A stretch of DNA of 64,000 nt. Origin: Rhodococcus sp. HNM0569 (lineage in GTDB: Bacteria > Actinomycetota > Actinomycetes > Mycobacteriales > Mycobacteriaceae). Below the pieces are notes generated by a model that saw only the letters and a program-made list of their open reading frames with translations, was not told the DNA's origin and did not search any database. Below are positions 8,063 through 17,312 of the stretch, one piece after another. Location of the stretch: assembly GCF_012726205.1 (NCBI RefSeq), contig NZ_JAASAE010000015.1:26110-90109 (forward strand), read 5' to 3'. Position numbers and translations under genes: made by a program. Every line of letters begins with the position of its first letter. Within the stretch, counting starts at the first letter, position 1.

Positions 8063-10360
8063 CTACAGCGCGGCCCGCACCTTCGCGGCCGCGGCGACCA
8101 TGTTGCGCAGCGACTTCTCCACCTCGTCACGCCCGCGCGTCTTGAGGCCGCAGTCGGGGTTGACCCACAACCTCTCCGACGGGACGGCGCGCAGCGCCTC
8201 GTCGAGCGAGCCGACGACCTCGTCGACGGCGGGCACGCGCGGCGAGTGGATGTCGTAGACCCCCGGGCCGACGCCGAGTTCGAAACCGACCGCGTTGAGG
8301 TCGCCGAGCACTTCCATGTGCGAGCGTGCAGCCTCGATCGACGTGACGTCCGCGTCGAGACCGGCGATCGCATCGATCACCTCGCCGAACTCCGAGTAGC
8401 ACAGGTGGGTGTGGATCTGTGTCGTGTCGGCGACGCCGGACGTCGCGAGGCGGAACGCACCGACCGACCAGTCCAGGTATTCCTGCTGCTCGCTGCGCCG
8501 CAGTGGCAGCAGTTCACGCAGTGCGGGCTCGTCGACCTGCACGATGCGTGCTCCCGCGGCTTCGAGGTCGATCGTCTCGTCGCGGATCGCGAGGGCCACC
8601 TGGTTCGCCGACTCGGCGAGCGCCTGGTCATCGCGCACGAACGACCACGCGAGGATCGTGACGGGGCCGGTCAGCATGCCCTTGACCGGCTTGTCGGTGA
8701 GCGACTGCGCGTACTCGAACCACGACGTCGTCATCGGTGCGCGCCGCACGACATCGCCGAACAGGATCGGGGGTCGGACGCACCGGCTGCCGTACGACTG
8801 GACCCAGCCGTTCGCGGTGGCGAAGAAGCCGTCGAGCTGTTCGGCAAAGTACTGCACCATGTCGTTGCGCTCGGGTTCGCCGTGCACGAGGACGTCGAGT
8901 CCGATGTCCTCCTGCAGTGCAACGACATCCGCGACCTCGGCGCGCATACGTCGCACGTACTCGGCGTCGTCGATCTCGCCCTTGCGCAGCGCCGCGCGGG
9001 CGACGCGGATCGCCGTCGTCTGGGGGTACGAGCCGATCGTGGTCGTCGGCAGCGGCGGCAGGTCGAGCCGCTCGGCCTGCGCGGTGCGCCGCTGATCGGC
9101 GCTGCTGCGCACGGCACCCGACGCCAGGACGTCCGCGAGACGGGAACGCACCGCGGTGTCGTGCAGGCGGGGGTCGGCGCCACGCGCGGCACTCGCAGCG
9201 CGGGCGAGGACGAAGTCCTCGTCGACGTCGGAGCGCCTACCGGCCAATGCCGTTGCGAGTACACGTACCTCGCGCACCTTCTCCGTGCCGAATGCAAGCC
9301 ACGACCGGAGCGCGGCGTCGAGCGCGGGTTCGGCGGCAAGTGTGTACGGCACGTGCAGCAGCGAGCACGACGTCGACACCGCGACCGTTCCGGTGCTGCC
9401 GAGCAGCGTGCCGAGTTTCCCGAGTGCCGACTCGAGGTCGGTGCGCCACACGTTCCGGCCGTCGACGACGCCCGCGACGACATGCTTGCCCGCGAGGGCG
9501 GGAACGTCAGCGACCGAGTCGGCCCCGGCGACGAGATCGAGACCGATCGCCTCGACACCGGTTCCCGCGAGTGCGGGCAGCGCGCCGCCGAGGCTGCCGA
9601 AGTAGCTCGCGACGAGGATCGCCGGCCGCACGTCCGCTGCCGTGAGCGCGTCGTAGACCCGTGCAGCCGCGGCGATCTCGTCGTCGCTCCGATCGGCGAC
9701 GAGCGCAGGTTCGTCGAACTGCACCCACTGCGCGCCCTCGTCGGCGAGCGTGCGGAGCAGGTCGAGGTACAGCGGCAGCAACTCGTCGAGTCGGCCGAGC
9801 AGCGGCCCCTGGCCGCCGACCGGCTTGGACAGGAGCAGGAAGGTGACCGGACCGAGCACGACGGGACGGGCCGGAACTCCTTGCGCGAGCGCATCGCGCA
9901 GTTCGCCCACGACCTTCGACGCGTCGAGCGTGAACGTCGTGGACGGCGCGATCTCGGGGACGAGGTAGTGGTAGTTGGTGTCGAACCACTTCGTCATCTC
10001 CAGCGGGGCGACGGTGTCGTTTCCCCGCGCGGCCGCGAAGTAGCGGTCGAGCCGGTCGTCGATGTGGGCGACCCGTTCGGGCAGCGCACCGAGCATCGCC
10101 GCGGTGTCGAGGACGTGGTCGTAGTACGAGAACGTGTTGACGGGGACCGAGTCGAGCCCCGCGTCGACGAGGCTCGCCCAGGTGTCGCGGCGCAGGCCGG
10201 CGGCTGTCGCCTCGAGATCGGCCGCATTGAGCGTGCCCGCCCAGTACGCCTCGACGGCCCGCTTGAGTTCGCGATTCGGGCCGATGCGCGGTGAGCCCAG
10301 GACGGTCGCGGCGAACGGTGTCGCCTTCGGGGCCCCAGGGTTGTTCGTGTTCGGTTGCAC
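8063..10360 (-). CDS. metE: Cobalamin-independent methionine synthase
   Basis: Transfers the methyl group of 5-methyltetrahydrofolate (polyglutamate) to homocysteine without B12. The 765 residues match the usual MetE length and hold both barrel halves. The zinc ligands are visible in the C-terminal half: His and Cys in HTHLCYSEF, Glu in SIEAARS, and Cys in [20 protein letters not shown] and [10 protein letters not shown] are also typical. The start is GTG 10360 behind GGAGAAGCA; the open frame continues upstream only because the riboswitch lacks stops. The leader carries a cobalamin riboswitch, so the enzyme should be shut off when B12 is plentiful and MetH can serve. Confidence 0.96.
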   Translation of the reverse strand: MQPNTNNPGAPKATPFAATVLGSPRIGPNRELKRAVEAYWAGTLNAADLEATAAGLRRDTWASLVDAGLDSVPVNTFSYYDHVLDTAAMLGALPERVAHIDDRLDRYFAAARGNDTVAPLEMTKWFDTNYHYLVPEIAPSTTFTLDASKVVGELRDALAQGVPARPVVLGPVTFLLLSKPVGGQGPLLGRLDELLPLYLDLLRTLADEGAQWVQFDEPALVADRSDDEIAAAARVYDALTAADVRPAILVASYFGSLGGALPALAGTGVEAIGLDLVAGADSVADVPALAGKHVVAGVVDGRNVWRTDLESALGKLGTLLGSTGTVAVSTSCSLLHVPYTLAAEPALDAALRSWLAFGTEKVREVRVLATALAGRRSDVDEDFVLARAASAARGADPRLHDTAVRSRLADVLASGAVRSSADQRRTAQAERLDLPPLPTTTIGSYPQTTAIRVARAALRKGEIDDAEYVRRMRAEVADVVALQEDIGLDVLVHGEPERNDMVQYFAEQLDGFFATANGWVQSYGSRCVRPPILFGDVVRRAPMTTSWFEYAQSLTDKPVKGMLTGPVTILAWSFVRDDQALAESANQVALAIRDETIDLEAAGARIVQVDEPALRELLPLRRSEQQEYLDWSVGAFRLATSGVADTTQIHTHLCYSEFGEVIDAIAGLDADVTSIEAARSHMEVLGDLNAVGFELGVGPGVYDIHSPRVPAVDEVVGSLDEALRAVPSERLWVNPDCGLKTRGRDEVEKSLRNMVAAAAKVRAAL

Positions 10361-10499
10361 TGCTTCTCCAGATACATCGCTCGGGATGGGCCACCACCGA
10401 CGGACGGCACACCACTCGAGCCCGATGGAAAGCACCGCGATCTGCGTGCACGGCACAGGCACGAGCGGCCTACTCGCCCATTCCACGAGGCGGTGGACC

Positions 10500-10520
10500 G
10501 TCGGACGCGGCGCGTCCGAC
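10500..10520 (-). other. Perfect hairpin after the metE riboswitch (candidate expression platform)
   Basis: GTCGGACGC and GCGTCCGAC pair perfectly over nine bases around a three-base loop. In the transcript it directly follows the B12 box of the riboswitch, about 140 bases before the metE start. There is no U-tract, so a factor-dependent or translational switch is more likely than simple intrinsic termination. Confidence 0.55.
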
Positions 10521-10705
10521 ACAGTCGGCAGGTCTTCGGACTCGCAGGCGCCGGGTGCCCGCTCCGGTGGTACCGGCTGCCGTGCACCAGACCTACTGGC
10601 CGTCGCTTCCCAGGTGCTCACCCAGTGCTCTGACGGCGGTCGTTCCTGCATACCGCTGCGGGACAGTCCCGGATTCCCACCGGGTTCCCTCTCACGCGTG
10701 AAGCG
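10521..10705 (-). promoter_or_regulatory. Cobalamin (AdoCbl) riboswitch
   Basis: Read on the minus strand, the leader contains GGTGGGAATCCGGGACTG followed by TCCCGCAGCGGT, the conserved 5' core. Near the 3' end comes GAGTCCGAAGACCTGCC, the B12 box. These two blocks in the right order and spacing (about 150 bases) define a cobalamin riboswitch. The limits are approximate. It lies in the leader of metE, matching the known B12 control of B12-independent methionine synthases in mycobacteria. The 90 bases between it and prpR hold no gene that I can see. Confidence 0.93.
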
Positions 10706-10798
10706 CAATAGGCGCCCCCCGCGCTTCGACGCCGTCGACGGTCTTCGGGGCTCCTCACGACCGCCGCCGGCGAACCAGCTGCACGGCCAGCATAGCCG

Positions 10799-12244
10799 TC
10801 AGGGGTCGTGTGGGTCCGGCGCCGGTGCGTAGGGGACCGCACCCGCAGTGTTCTGGTCGATCCACAGCGCCCTCCCCACCTGCGGAAACGCGCGCTGCGC
10901 ACAGTTCGGCCGCTCGCAGATCTTGCACCCGGCACCGATCGGGACGGCGGCCGACGGGTCGTCGATGTTCATGCCCGTCGAGTACACGAGGCGCGACGCG
11001 TAGCCGAGGTCGCAGCCGAGCCCGACGGCGAACTCGCGGTTCTGCGCGAGGTAGCCGAACTGCTCTTCGCCGGTCGTGCGCGCGAGCCACAGGTAGCTGC
11101 GTCCGTCGGGCATCTGCGCGATCTGGGTGCGGATACGTCCCGGCGTCGCGAAGGCGTCGTGCACGACCCACAGTGGACAGCTGCCGCCGACGCGGGAAAA
11201 GTGAAATGCGGTGGCCGACTGTCGCTTCGATATGTTTCCGGCGCGATCGGTGCGGACGAAGAAGAACGGCACGCCGCGACGCCCGGGGCGCTGCAGCGTC
11301 GAGAGCCGGTGACAGATCGTCTCGAAGCCGACTTCGAATCGCCCCGACAACAGGTCGATGTCGTAGCGCAGCTTCTCGGCGGCGTCGAGGAATCGCCCGT
11401 ACGGCAGCACGAGTGCGCCCGCGAAGTAGTTCGCGAGACCGATGCGGGCGAGCTCACGCGATTGCGGTGGAAGGCTCGAGGCCCGCCGCAGCACCACATC
11501 GAGCACGTCCTCGTACGCGACGAACGCGAGTTGCGTCGCCAACTGGAAGGCACGCTGCCCTGGGGAGAGCCGCCGCGCGAGGGTGACAGTGCGGGTACGC
11601 GCGTCGTAGCGGCGTTTCGGGCCGCGTCCGGCGTCGTCGGCGTGGAGCGTGACACCGATCTCGAAGTCTGCGCGCAACAGGTCGGCGAGCTGGCGGTCGA
11701 GGCCGCCGATCGTGAGCCCTTTGCCGTCGAACAACTCCTCTGCCGCGTCGTCGAGTTCGGGAATGTGGTTTCGGTTGTCGTAGAAGAAATCCCGGACGTC
11801 TTCGTAGGGCATCGCGGCGCCCGTCGCAGACTCGGGCAGCGCGAGCACCGAGTTCTCGGTGCCCGACGTGAAGCTGTCGAGCTGTTCGGTGGTACCGACG
11901 ACGCGGCGGTGCATCGCAACGAGCGCGTGCGCGACGGCGGGCATGCGCGTCGCGAGTTCGTCGAGCTCGCCTGCAGACATGTCGGCGGTCTCGGGGTGAT
12001 CCGCGAGCGCTTCCTGCAGGTCGGCGAGCAACCGGGCATCGGTGTCTGCCGCGAAGAAGGCCATGTCGAGGTCGAACACCGAGTTGAGCCGCAGCAGCAC
12101 CGGCACCGTGAGGGGCCGCTGATCGTTCTCGAGCTGGTTGACGTAGCTGACCGACAGCCCGAGCATTTTCGCGAGCGCGGTCTGGGTGAGCGCCCGTTCG
12201 TCACGCAGTCGCCGCAACCGACCCCCGGCGAACATCTTCTGCAT
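10799..12244 (-). CDS. prpR: PrpR/RamB-type regulator of propionate metabolism
   Basis: A 481-residue regulator. It has an N-terminal XRE helix-turn-helix ([20 protein letters not shown], residues 20-39), a central IrrE/ImmA-like region ([16 protein letters not shown]) and a C-terminal domain ending in Cys440, Cys443 and Cys448 within [12 protein letters not shown]. In M. tuberculosis PrpR (Rv1129c) the C-terminal cysteines are reported to bind an iron-sulfur cluster, and the protein activates prpDC in response to propionyl-CoA. Here the gene is divergent from prpD-prpB-prpC, the arrangement expected for PrpR. The start is ATG 12244. The RamB paralogue, which controls glyoxylate genes, is the alternative; gene context decides for PrpR. 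Confidence 0.9.
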   Translation of the reverse strand: MQKMFAGGRLRRLRDERALTQTALAKMLGLSVSYVNQLENDQRPLTVPVLLRLNSVFDLDMAFFAADTDARLLADLQEALADHPETADMSAGELDELATRMPAVAHALVAMHRRVVGTTEQLDSFTSGTENSVLALPESATGAAMPYEDVRDFFYDNRNHIPELDDAAEELFDGKGLTIGGLDRQLADLLRADFEIGVTLHADDAGRGPKRRYDARTRTVTLARRLSPGQRAFQLATQLAFVAYEDVLDVVLRRASSLPPQSRELARIGLANYFAGALVLPYGRFLDAAEKLRYDIDLLSGRFEVGFETICHRLSTLQRPGRRGVPFFFVRTDRAGNISKRQSATAFHFSRVGGSCPLWVVHDAFATPGRIRTQIAQMPDGRSYLWLARTTGEEQFGYLAQNREFAVGLGCDLGYASRLVYSTGMNIDDPSAAVPIGAGCKICERPNCAQRAFPQVGRALWIDQNTAGAVPYAPAPDPHDP

Positions 12245-12277
12245 GGCCCGCGAATATACACATGCCGCTTTCACAAC

Positions 12278-12309
12278 TTCCGCAAATTCGGTCGGATCGT
12301 TCCGCAGAA
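12278..12309. promoter_or_regulatory. Candidate PrpR operators in the prpR-prpD divergent gap
   Basis: TTCCGCAAA (12278-12286) and TTCCGCAGAA (12300-12309) repeat a TTCCGCA core 22 bases apart, about two helical turns. The reverse complement of the first is TTTGCGGAA, which resembles RamB/PrpR sites with a TTTGC core. They lie 34 to 65 bases upstream of prpR and over 100 bases before prpD. Assignment rests on resemblance and position only. Confidence 0.4.
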
Positions 12310-12417
12310 ATAGGCATCTGCCACGTATTTCGCACGGCGCCCTTCGTGCGTAGCGTGCGAAGAGAGGGCCGGTCGGACACCCTTTCGACCGGCTCGACGA
12401 GCACACGGAGGACAGCA

Positions 12418-13953
12418 GTGAAGACACACATCGTTCGCACCCATCGCTCCGCGGAGGACTTTCCCCGCGAAGAACATCTCGCCTGGCGCATCGCCGAGGT
12501 GGCGACCGATCCCGTGGACGTCCCGCAGGACGCCACCGACATGATCGTCAACCGTGTGATCGACAATGCCGCCGTCGCCGCGGCATCGCTGATCCGCCGA
12601 CCGGTGTCGAACGCCCGGGCGCAGGCACAGGCACATCCGTACAGTCGGTCGACGTCGAACAGGCACGGGTCGACCGTGTTCGGAATCGGCGGAACGTTCT
12701 CCCCCGAGTGGTCCGCGTGGGCGAACGGCGTCGCGGTACGTGAGTTGGACTTCCACGACACCTTCTTGGCCGCCGAGTACTCGCACCCAGGCGACAACAT
12801 CCCGCCGATCCTCGCGGTGGCACAGCACGTCGGTGCCACCGGTGCCGATCTCGTCCGTGGTATCGCGACGGGCTACGAGGTCCAGGTCGACCTGGTGCGC
12901 GCAATGTGCTTGCACGAGCACAAGATCGACCACGTCGCGCACCTCGGCCCGTCGGCAGCTGCAGGCATCGGCACGCTGCTCGGGCTCGACGCCGAGACCG
13001 TGTACCAGTCGGTCGGGCAGGCCCTGCACACCACCACCGCGACACGTCAGTCCCGCAAGGGCGAGATCTCGAGTTGGAAGGCGTACGCCCCCGCCTTCGC
13101 GGGCAAGATGGCCGTCGAGGCCGTCGACCGGGCGATGCGCGGCGAGGGCGCGCCGTCGCCCATCTGGGAGGGCGAGGACGGCGTGATCGCGTGGCTGCTC
13201 GGCGGCCCGAAGGCCGAATACCTAGTGCCGCTGCCCGGACCGGGTGAGGCGAAGCGCGCGATCCTCGACACCTACACCAAGGAACACTCGGCGGAGTATC
13301 AGAGCCAGGCACCGATCGACCTCGCGCGACGGATGCGCGAGCGCATCGGCGATCTGGACCAGATCGCGTCGATCGTGCTGCACACCAGCCACCACACGCA
13401 CGTCGTGATCGGGACCGGCTCGAACGATCCGCAGAAGTTCGATCCCACCGCGTCGCGCGAGACGCTCGACCACTCGGTGATGTACATCTTCGCGGTCGCG
13501 CTGCAGGACGGCACGTGGCATCACGAGCGGTCGTACGCGCCCGAGCGGGCACAGCGCGCCGACACCGTCGAGTTGTGGAAGAAGATCTCGACGGCCGAGG
13601 ATCCCGAGTGGACCCGCCGCTACCACTCGACCGACCCGTCCGAGAAGGCGTTCGGTGCCCGCGCCGAGGTGACGCTGAAGAGCGGCGAGGTGATCGTCGA
13701 CGAACTCGCGGTGGCCGACGCACACCCTCTCGGCGCCCGCCCGTTCGCACGGGACCAGTACATCGCGAAGTTCCGCACCCTCGCCGAGGGCGTGGTGGCA
13801 CCTGCGGAGCAGGACCGTTTCCTCGACGCGGCGCAGCGCCTGCCGCAGATGAAGGCGGGCGAGCTCGCGGAACTCACGTTCGCCGTCGACGACGACGTGC
13901 TCGCCCGTGCGCCGAAAACCACTGCACCCGAGTCACAGCGAGGACTGTTCTGA
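12418..13953 (+). CDS. prpD: 2-methylcitrate dehydratase
   Basis: Dehydrates 2-methylcitrate to 2-methyl-cis-aconitate in the methylcitrate cycle that removes toxic propionyl-CoA. The 511 residues align along the MmgE/PrpD family: [15 protein letters not shown] near the start, [19 protein letters not shown] (the conserved D-F-H-D and H-P-x-D motifs), [13 protein letters not shown], and [15 protein letters not shown] in the central substrate region. The start is GTG 12418 with GGAGG eight bases upstream. The stop overlaps the prpB start by one base (TGATG), so translation is coupled. Propionyl-CoA sources in such organisms are odd-chain fatty acids, branched amino acids and sterols. Confidence 0.95.
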   Translation: MKTHIVRTHRSAEDFPREEHLAWRIAEVATDPVDVPQDATDMIVNRVIDNAAVAAASLIRRPVSNARAQAQAHPYSRSTSNRHGSTVFGIGGTFSPEWSAWANGVAVRELDFHDTFLAAEYSHPGDNIPPILAVAQHVGATGADLVRGIATGYEVQVDLVRAMCLHEHKIDHVAHLGPSAAAGIGTLLGLDAETVYQSVGQALHTTTATRQSRKGEISSWKAYAPAFAGKMAVEAVDRAMRGEGAPSPIWEGEDGVIAWLLGGPKAEYLVPLPGPGEAKRAILDTYTKEHSAEYQSQAPIDLARRMRERIGDLDQIASIVLHTSHHTHVVIGTGSNDPQKFDPTASRETLDHSVMYIFAVALQDGTWHHERSYAPERAQRADTVELWKKISTAEDPEWTRRYHSTDPSEKAFGARAEVTLKSGEVIVDELAVADAHPLGARPFARDQYIAKFRTLAEGVVAPAEQDRFLDAAQRLPQMKAGELAELTFAVDDDVLARAPKTTAPESQRGLF

Positions 13954-14864
13954 TGTCCGCACTCATGGGAGGCGCGGCGTCGGCGTCCGACAAACGCAAG
14001 GCCCTGCGCGACGGCCTGTCGTCGGGTTCGATCCAGCGTCTGCCCGGCGCGATCAACCCGCTCACGGCCAAGCTGATCCAGGAGATCGGTTTCGAAGGAG
14101 CGTACGTGTCCGGGGGCGCCCTCTCGGCGGCCCTCGCGCTGCCCGACATCGGGCTCACCACCCTCACCGAGGTCACCGCGCACAGCATGCAGATCGCGCA
14201 CGCCACCGATCTACCGGTTCTCGTCGACGCCGACACCGGCTTCGGCGAACCGATGAGTGCCGCCCGCACGGTCGTCGCCTTCGAGGACGCCGGCATCGCG
14301 GGGCTGCACCTCGAGGACCAGGTGAACCCCAAGCGGTGCGGGCATCTCGACGGCAAGGCGATCGTGCCCGCCGACGACATGGTGCGCCGCGTGCGCGCCG
14401 CGGTGACCGCGCGACGCGACCCCGACTTCGTGATCTGTGCCCGCACCGACGCCGCCGGAACGGACGGTATCGACGAGGCGATCGACCGCGCGAAGGCCTA
14501 TGCCGACGCGGGCGCCGACATGATCTTCACCGAGGCACTGCGCACCGAAACGGATTTCGAGAAGTTCCGGGCAGCGGTCGACATCCCGCTGCTCGCGAAC
14601 ATGACCGAGTTCGGCAAGTCGCGGCTCCTGTCCGCCAAGACGCTCGAGGACATCGGCTACAACGCCGTGATCTACCCGGTCACCACGCTGCGTCTCGCGA
14701 TGGGCGCGATCGAACAGGGCCTGCGCGAGATCCACGAGCTGGGCACGCAGGAAGGCGTCGTCGACCGCATGCAGACGCGAGCGCGGCTGTACGAGCTGCT
14801 CGAGTACGAGCGTTACAACGAATTCGATTCCGGCATCTTCAACTTCACTGTCGAAGGACGGTAG
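13953..14864 (+). CDS. prpB: 2-methylisocitrate lyase
   Basis: Cleaves 2-methylisocitrate to pyruvate and succinate, the last step of the cycle. The 303-residue barrel of the isocitrate-lyase superfamily has the catalytic loop NPKRCGHLDGK, in which Cys is the acid/base; the metal site VDADTGFGEP; and LEDQ. The KRCGH sequence and short length separate it from isocitrate lyase. Mycobacteria often lack prpB and use Icl1 for this step, so a dedicated PrpB is typical of Rhodococcus and other relatives. It sits between prpD (one-base overlap) and prpC (two-base gap) in a tight operon. Confidence 0.95.
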   Translation: MSALMGGAASASDKRKALRDGLSSGSIQRLPGAINPLTAKLIQEIGFEGAYVSGGALSAALALPDIGLTTLTEVTAHSMQIAHATDLPVLVDADTGFGEPMSAARTVVAFEDAGIAGLHLEDQVNPKRCGHLDGKAIVPADDMVRRVRAAVTARRDPDFVICARTDAAGTDGIDEAIDRAKAYADAGADMIFTEALRTETDFEKFRAAVDIPLLANMTEFGKSRLLSAKTLEDIGYNAVIYPVTTLRLAMGAIEQGLREIHELGTQEGVVDRMQTRARLYELLEYERYNEFDSGIFNFTVEGR

Positions 14865-14866
14865 TC

Positions 14867-15994
14867 ATGACCGTGTCACCCGAGATCACCACCATCTACA
14901 AAGGGCTCGCGGGCGTCGTCGTCGACACGACGGCGATCTCCAAGGTCGTGCCCGAGACCAACTCGCTCACCTACCGCGGGTACGCGGTCCAGGATCTCGC
15001 CGAGCATTGCAGCTTCGAGCAAGTGGCGTACCTGTTGTGGCACGGCGAGCTGCCCACCGACACGCAACTCGCGCTGTTCCGTCAGCGCGAGCAGGCGTAC
15101 CGGCTCGCCGATCGCTCGCTGCTGAGTCTCGTGACCAAGCTGCCCGACAACTGTCACCCGATGGACGTCGTGCGCACCGCGATCAGCTATCTCGGCGCGG
15201 AAGACCCTGGGGAGGACGATAACTCGGCCGAGGCCAACCGTGCCAAAGCGCTGCGCATGACGGCTGTGCTGCCGACGATCGTCGCCGCCGACCACCGGCG
15301 TCGCCGCGGCCTCGAACCCGTTGCACCGCGGAATGATCTCGGTTTCGCCGAGAACTTCCTGAACATGTGCTTCGGCGAGGTGCCCGCCCCCGAACTGGTC
15401 CGCGCCTTCGAGGTGTCGCTCATCCTCTACGCCGAGCACAGCTTCAATGCCTCCACGTTCGCGGCCCGCGTCGTGACGTCGACACTGTCCGACATCTACA
15501 GCGCCGTCACCGCCGCGATCGGTGCCCTCAAGGGCCCGCTGCACGGAGGCGCGAACGAAGCCGTCATGCACGACATGCTCGAGATCGGCGACCCCGACCG
15601 CGCCGAGGACTGGCTGCGGGGCAAGCTCGCCCGCAAGGAGAAGGTCATGGGCTTCGGACACCGCGTCTACAAGAAGGGCGACTCGCGGGTCCCGACGATG
15701 CGCGATGCCCTCTACGATGTCGCCGCGCGCACCGACGGCGCCGAGTGGGTACGCATGTACGAGATCCTCGAGAAGACGATGCGCGAGGCCACCGGCATCG
15801 AGCCCAACCTCGACTTCCCCACCGGCCCCGCGTACTACCTGCTCGGCTTCGACATCGAGGTCTTCACACCCATCTTCGTGATGAGCCGAATCACCGGCTG
15901 GACCGCCCACATCATCGAGCAGGGCGAGTCCAACGCTCTGATCCGCCCACTCAGCGAATACAACGGGGTTCCGCAGCGCACCGTCGTCGCCTGA
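14867..15994 (+). CDS. prpC: 2-methylcitrate synthase
   Basis: Condenses propionyl-CoA with oxaloacetate. It is 375 residues long, the length of short bacterial citrate-synthase-type enzymes. It opens with the methylcitrate-type KGLAGVVVDTTAISKV, where GLAG-V-V is usual for PrpC and not for GltA. Catalytic segments are the His of LYAEHSFNAS, GPLHGGANEAV, the His of GFGHRVYKKGD, and the Asp of NLDFPTGPAYY. GAAGGACGG overlaps the end of prpB and serves as its ribosome site. It closes the operon; the following gene is a secreted glycosidase with its own start region. Confidence 0.95.
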   Translation: MTVSPEITTIYKGLAGVVVDTTAISKVVPETNSLTYRGYAVQDLAEHCSFEQVAYLLWHGELPTDTQLALFRQREQAYRLADRSLLSLVTKLPDNCHPMDVVRTAISYLGAEDPGEDDNSAEANRAKALRMTAVLPTIVAADHRRRRGLEPVAPRNDLGFAENFLNMCFGEVPAPELVRAFEVSLILYAEHSFNASTFAARVVTSTLSDIYSAVTAAIGALKGPLHGGANEAVMHDMLEIGDPDRAEDWLRGKLARKEKVMGFGHRVYKKGDSRVPTMRDALYDVAARTDGAEWVRMYEILEKTMREATGIEPNLDFPTGPAYYLLGFDIEVFTPIFVMSRITGWTAHIIEQGESNALIRPLSEYNGVPQRTVVA

Positions 15995-16058
15995 CCCGGA
16001 GGGCCGCAGACCCGTGAAACACCGGTCTGCGATCACTGAAAATGGCAGGCTGAGTCGT

Positions 16059-17312
16059 ATGCGCGTGCGTAGTCTCGCTGCGATCGCGGCCTCGGCGGTG
16101 GCATCGTTGATGCTCATGGCACCCCCTGCGGCCGCACACGAGGCGGTCGGTACCGACGGGACCGGACTCACCCTGGACGGCAGGCCGTGGTGGCCTGCCG
16201 GACTGAACGCGTACCAACTCGCCACGGACTGGTCGATCAACAAGGGGTGCGGCGCGATGGTCGACCTCGACGAGTTCTTCGCGAGTCTGCCGCCGGCATC
16301 GCTCACGCGGTTCAACGCGCTCGCCAGCCTCGCGACCGACAAGGCGACGGGCGAACTCGATTTCTCGGCGGTCGACGCGGTGTTCGCTGCCGCCGCACGC
16401 CACGGTCAGCTGCTCGTCCCCGTCCTCACCACCTTCGACGGGGCGTGCGAGGACGAGGTGTACAAGGACCGCGACTGGTATGCCGAGGGATGGCGCGAGC
16501 CCTCCGACGACAACGGCAGTTCGGGGAGCTCGGGCAGCTCGGGTTCGGGCAGCTCCGGCAGCGCGGGCAACGGCAGCGCGGACAACGGCAGCTCGGGCAA
16601 CGGCAGCGCGGAGAACTCGGGCAGCAGCGGCTCCGAGTCGGGCGACAGCGGCCGGGGCGAACCCGACCGCACGGTGTACCCCGCGGAGAACCAGTCGGGG
16701 ATGCGGTACGAGACGTGGCTGCGCACCGCGGTCGCACGATGGCACTCCGAGCCTGCACTTGCGATGTGGGAACTCGTCGGCGAGCCGGAGACGACCCTCT
16801 ATCAGGGTGGCCCGTGTGCGCCCGACGGAGCAGCCGTACTGCGACAGTTCGTGGACGACGCCGGGGCGATCGTCCGCGACATCGATCCGGGTCACCTGAT
16901 CACCGTCGGTCTGCTCGGCGGCGGACAGTGCGGAACCGCAGGGCCGGAATACCAGTACGTGGCGGCGTCGTCCAACCTCGACGTGCTCCAGTACCACGAC
17001 TACGGTGCCGACGGCGTACCTCTTCCGGGCGACGAGTTCAACGGCCTCGCGGTGCGTCTCGACCAGGCACGAGCGGTGGGCAAGCCTCTTCTCGTGGGCG
17101 AGATCGGGCAACTCGTCGGCGGTGACTGTGCCACCACCCGGCAGCGGGCGCGCGATGTCGCCACCAAGATCGACGGGCAGCGGTCGGCGGGCACGGCGGG
17201 AGCACTGTTGTGGGCATTCGTCCCCGACCCGCGACCGGATCAATGTACATACGACATCGGCCCGGACGACCCGGTGCGTGACGTGCTCGCAGAACGGAAC
17301 ACCCTGGAATGA
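16059..17312 (+). CDS. Secreted GH5-like glycosidase with a Ser/Gly-rich insert
   Basis: A 417-residue exported protein. The start was set at ATG 16059, giving a clean signal peptide (MRVRSLAAIAASAVASLMLM, cleavage after APPAAA, about residue 26). The mature part reads like a mannanase/cellulase clan-A barrel: PWWPAGLNAYQL at the start, the acid/base Glu242 in WELVGEPE and a nucleophile candidate in LLVGEIG. The usual WNEPE is replaced by VGEPE, so Asn is absent and activity may differ. Residues 152-200 are almost only Ser, Gly, Asn and Asp, inserted inside the catalytic domain. Its stop overlaps the start of the MMPL transporter gene by four bases (ATGA). Confidence 0.75.
   Translation: MRVRSLAAIAASAVASLMLMAPPAAAHEAVGTDGTGLTLDGRPWWPAGLNAYQLATDWSINKGCGAMVDLDEFFASLPPASLTRFNALASLATDKATGELDFSAVDAVFAAAARHGQLLVPVLTTFDGACEDEVYKDRDWYAEGWREPSDDNGSSGSSGSSGSGSSGSAGNGSADNGSSGNGSAENSGSSGSESGDSGRGEPDRTVYPAENQSGMRYETWLRTAVARWHSEPALAMWELVGEPETTLYQGGPCAPDGAAVLRQFVDDAGAIVRDIDPGHLITVGLLGGGQCGTAGPEYQYVAASSNLDVLQYHDYGADGVPLPGDEFNGLAVRLDQARAVGKPLLVGEIGQLVGGDCATTRQRARDVATKIDGQRSAGTAGALLWAFVPDPRPDQCTYDIGPDDPVRDVLAERNTLE

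Noticed and set aside
10361..10708. Upstream extension of the metE frame through the leader.
   Set aside because: The frame is open, but the DNA is the cobalamin riboswitch. GTG 10360 has a ribosome site and matches the usual MetE length.
16503..16660. Repetitive GGCAGC-rich DNA considered as a CRISPR-like or structural repeat.
   Set aside because: It encodes the Ser/Gly-rich spacer of the secreted glycosidase in frame. Units are irregular and there are no spacers.
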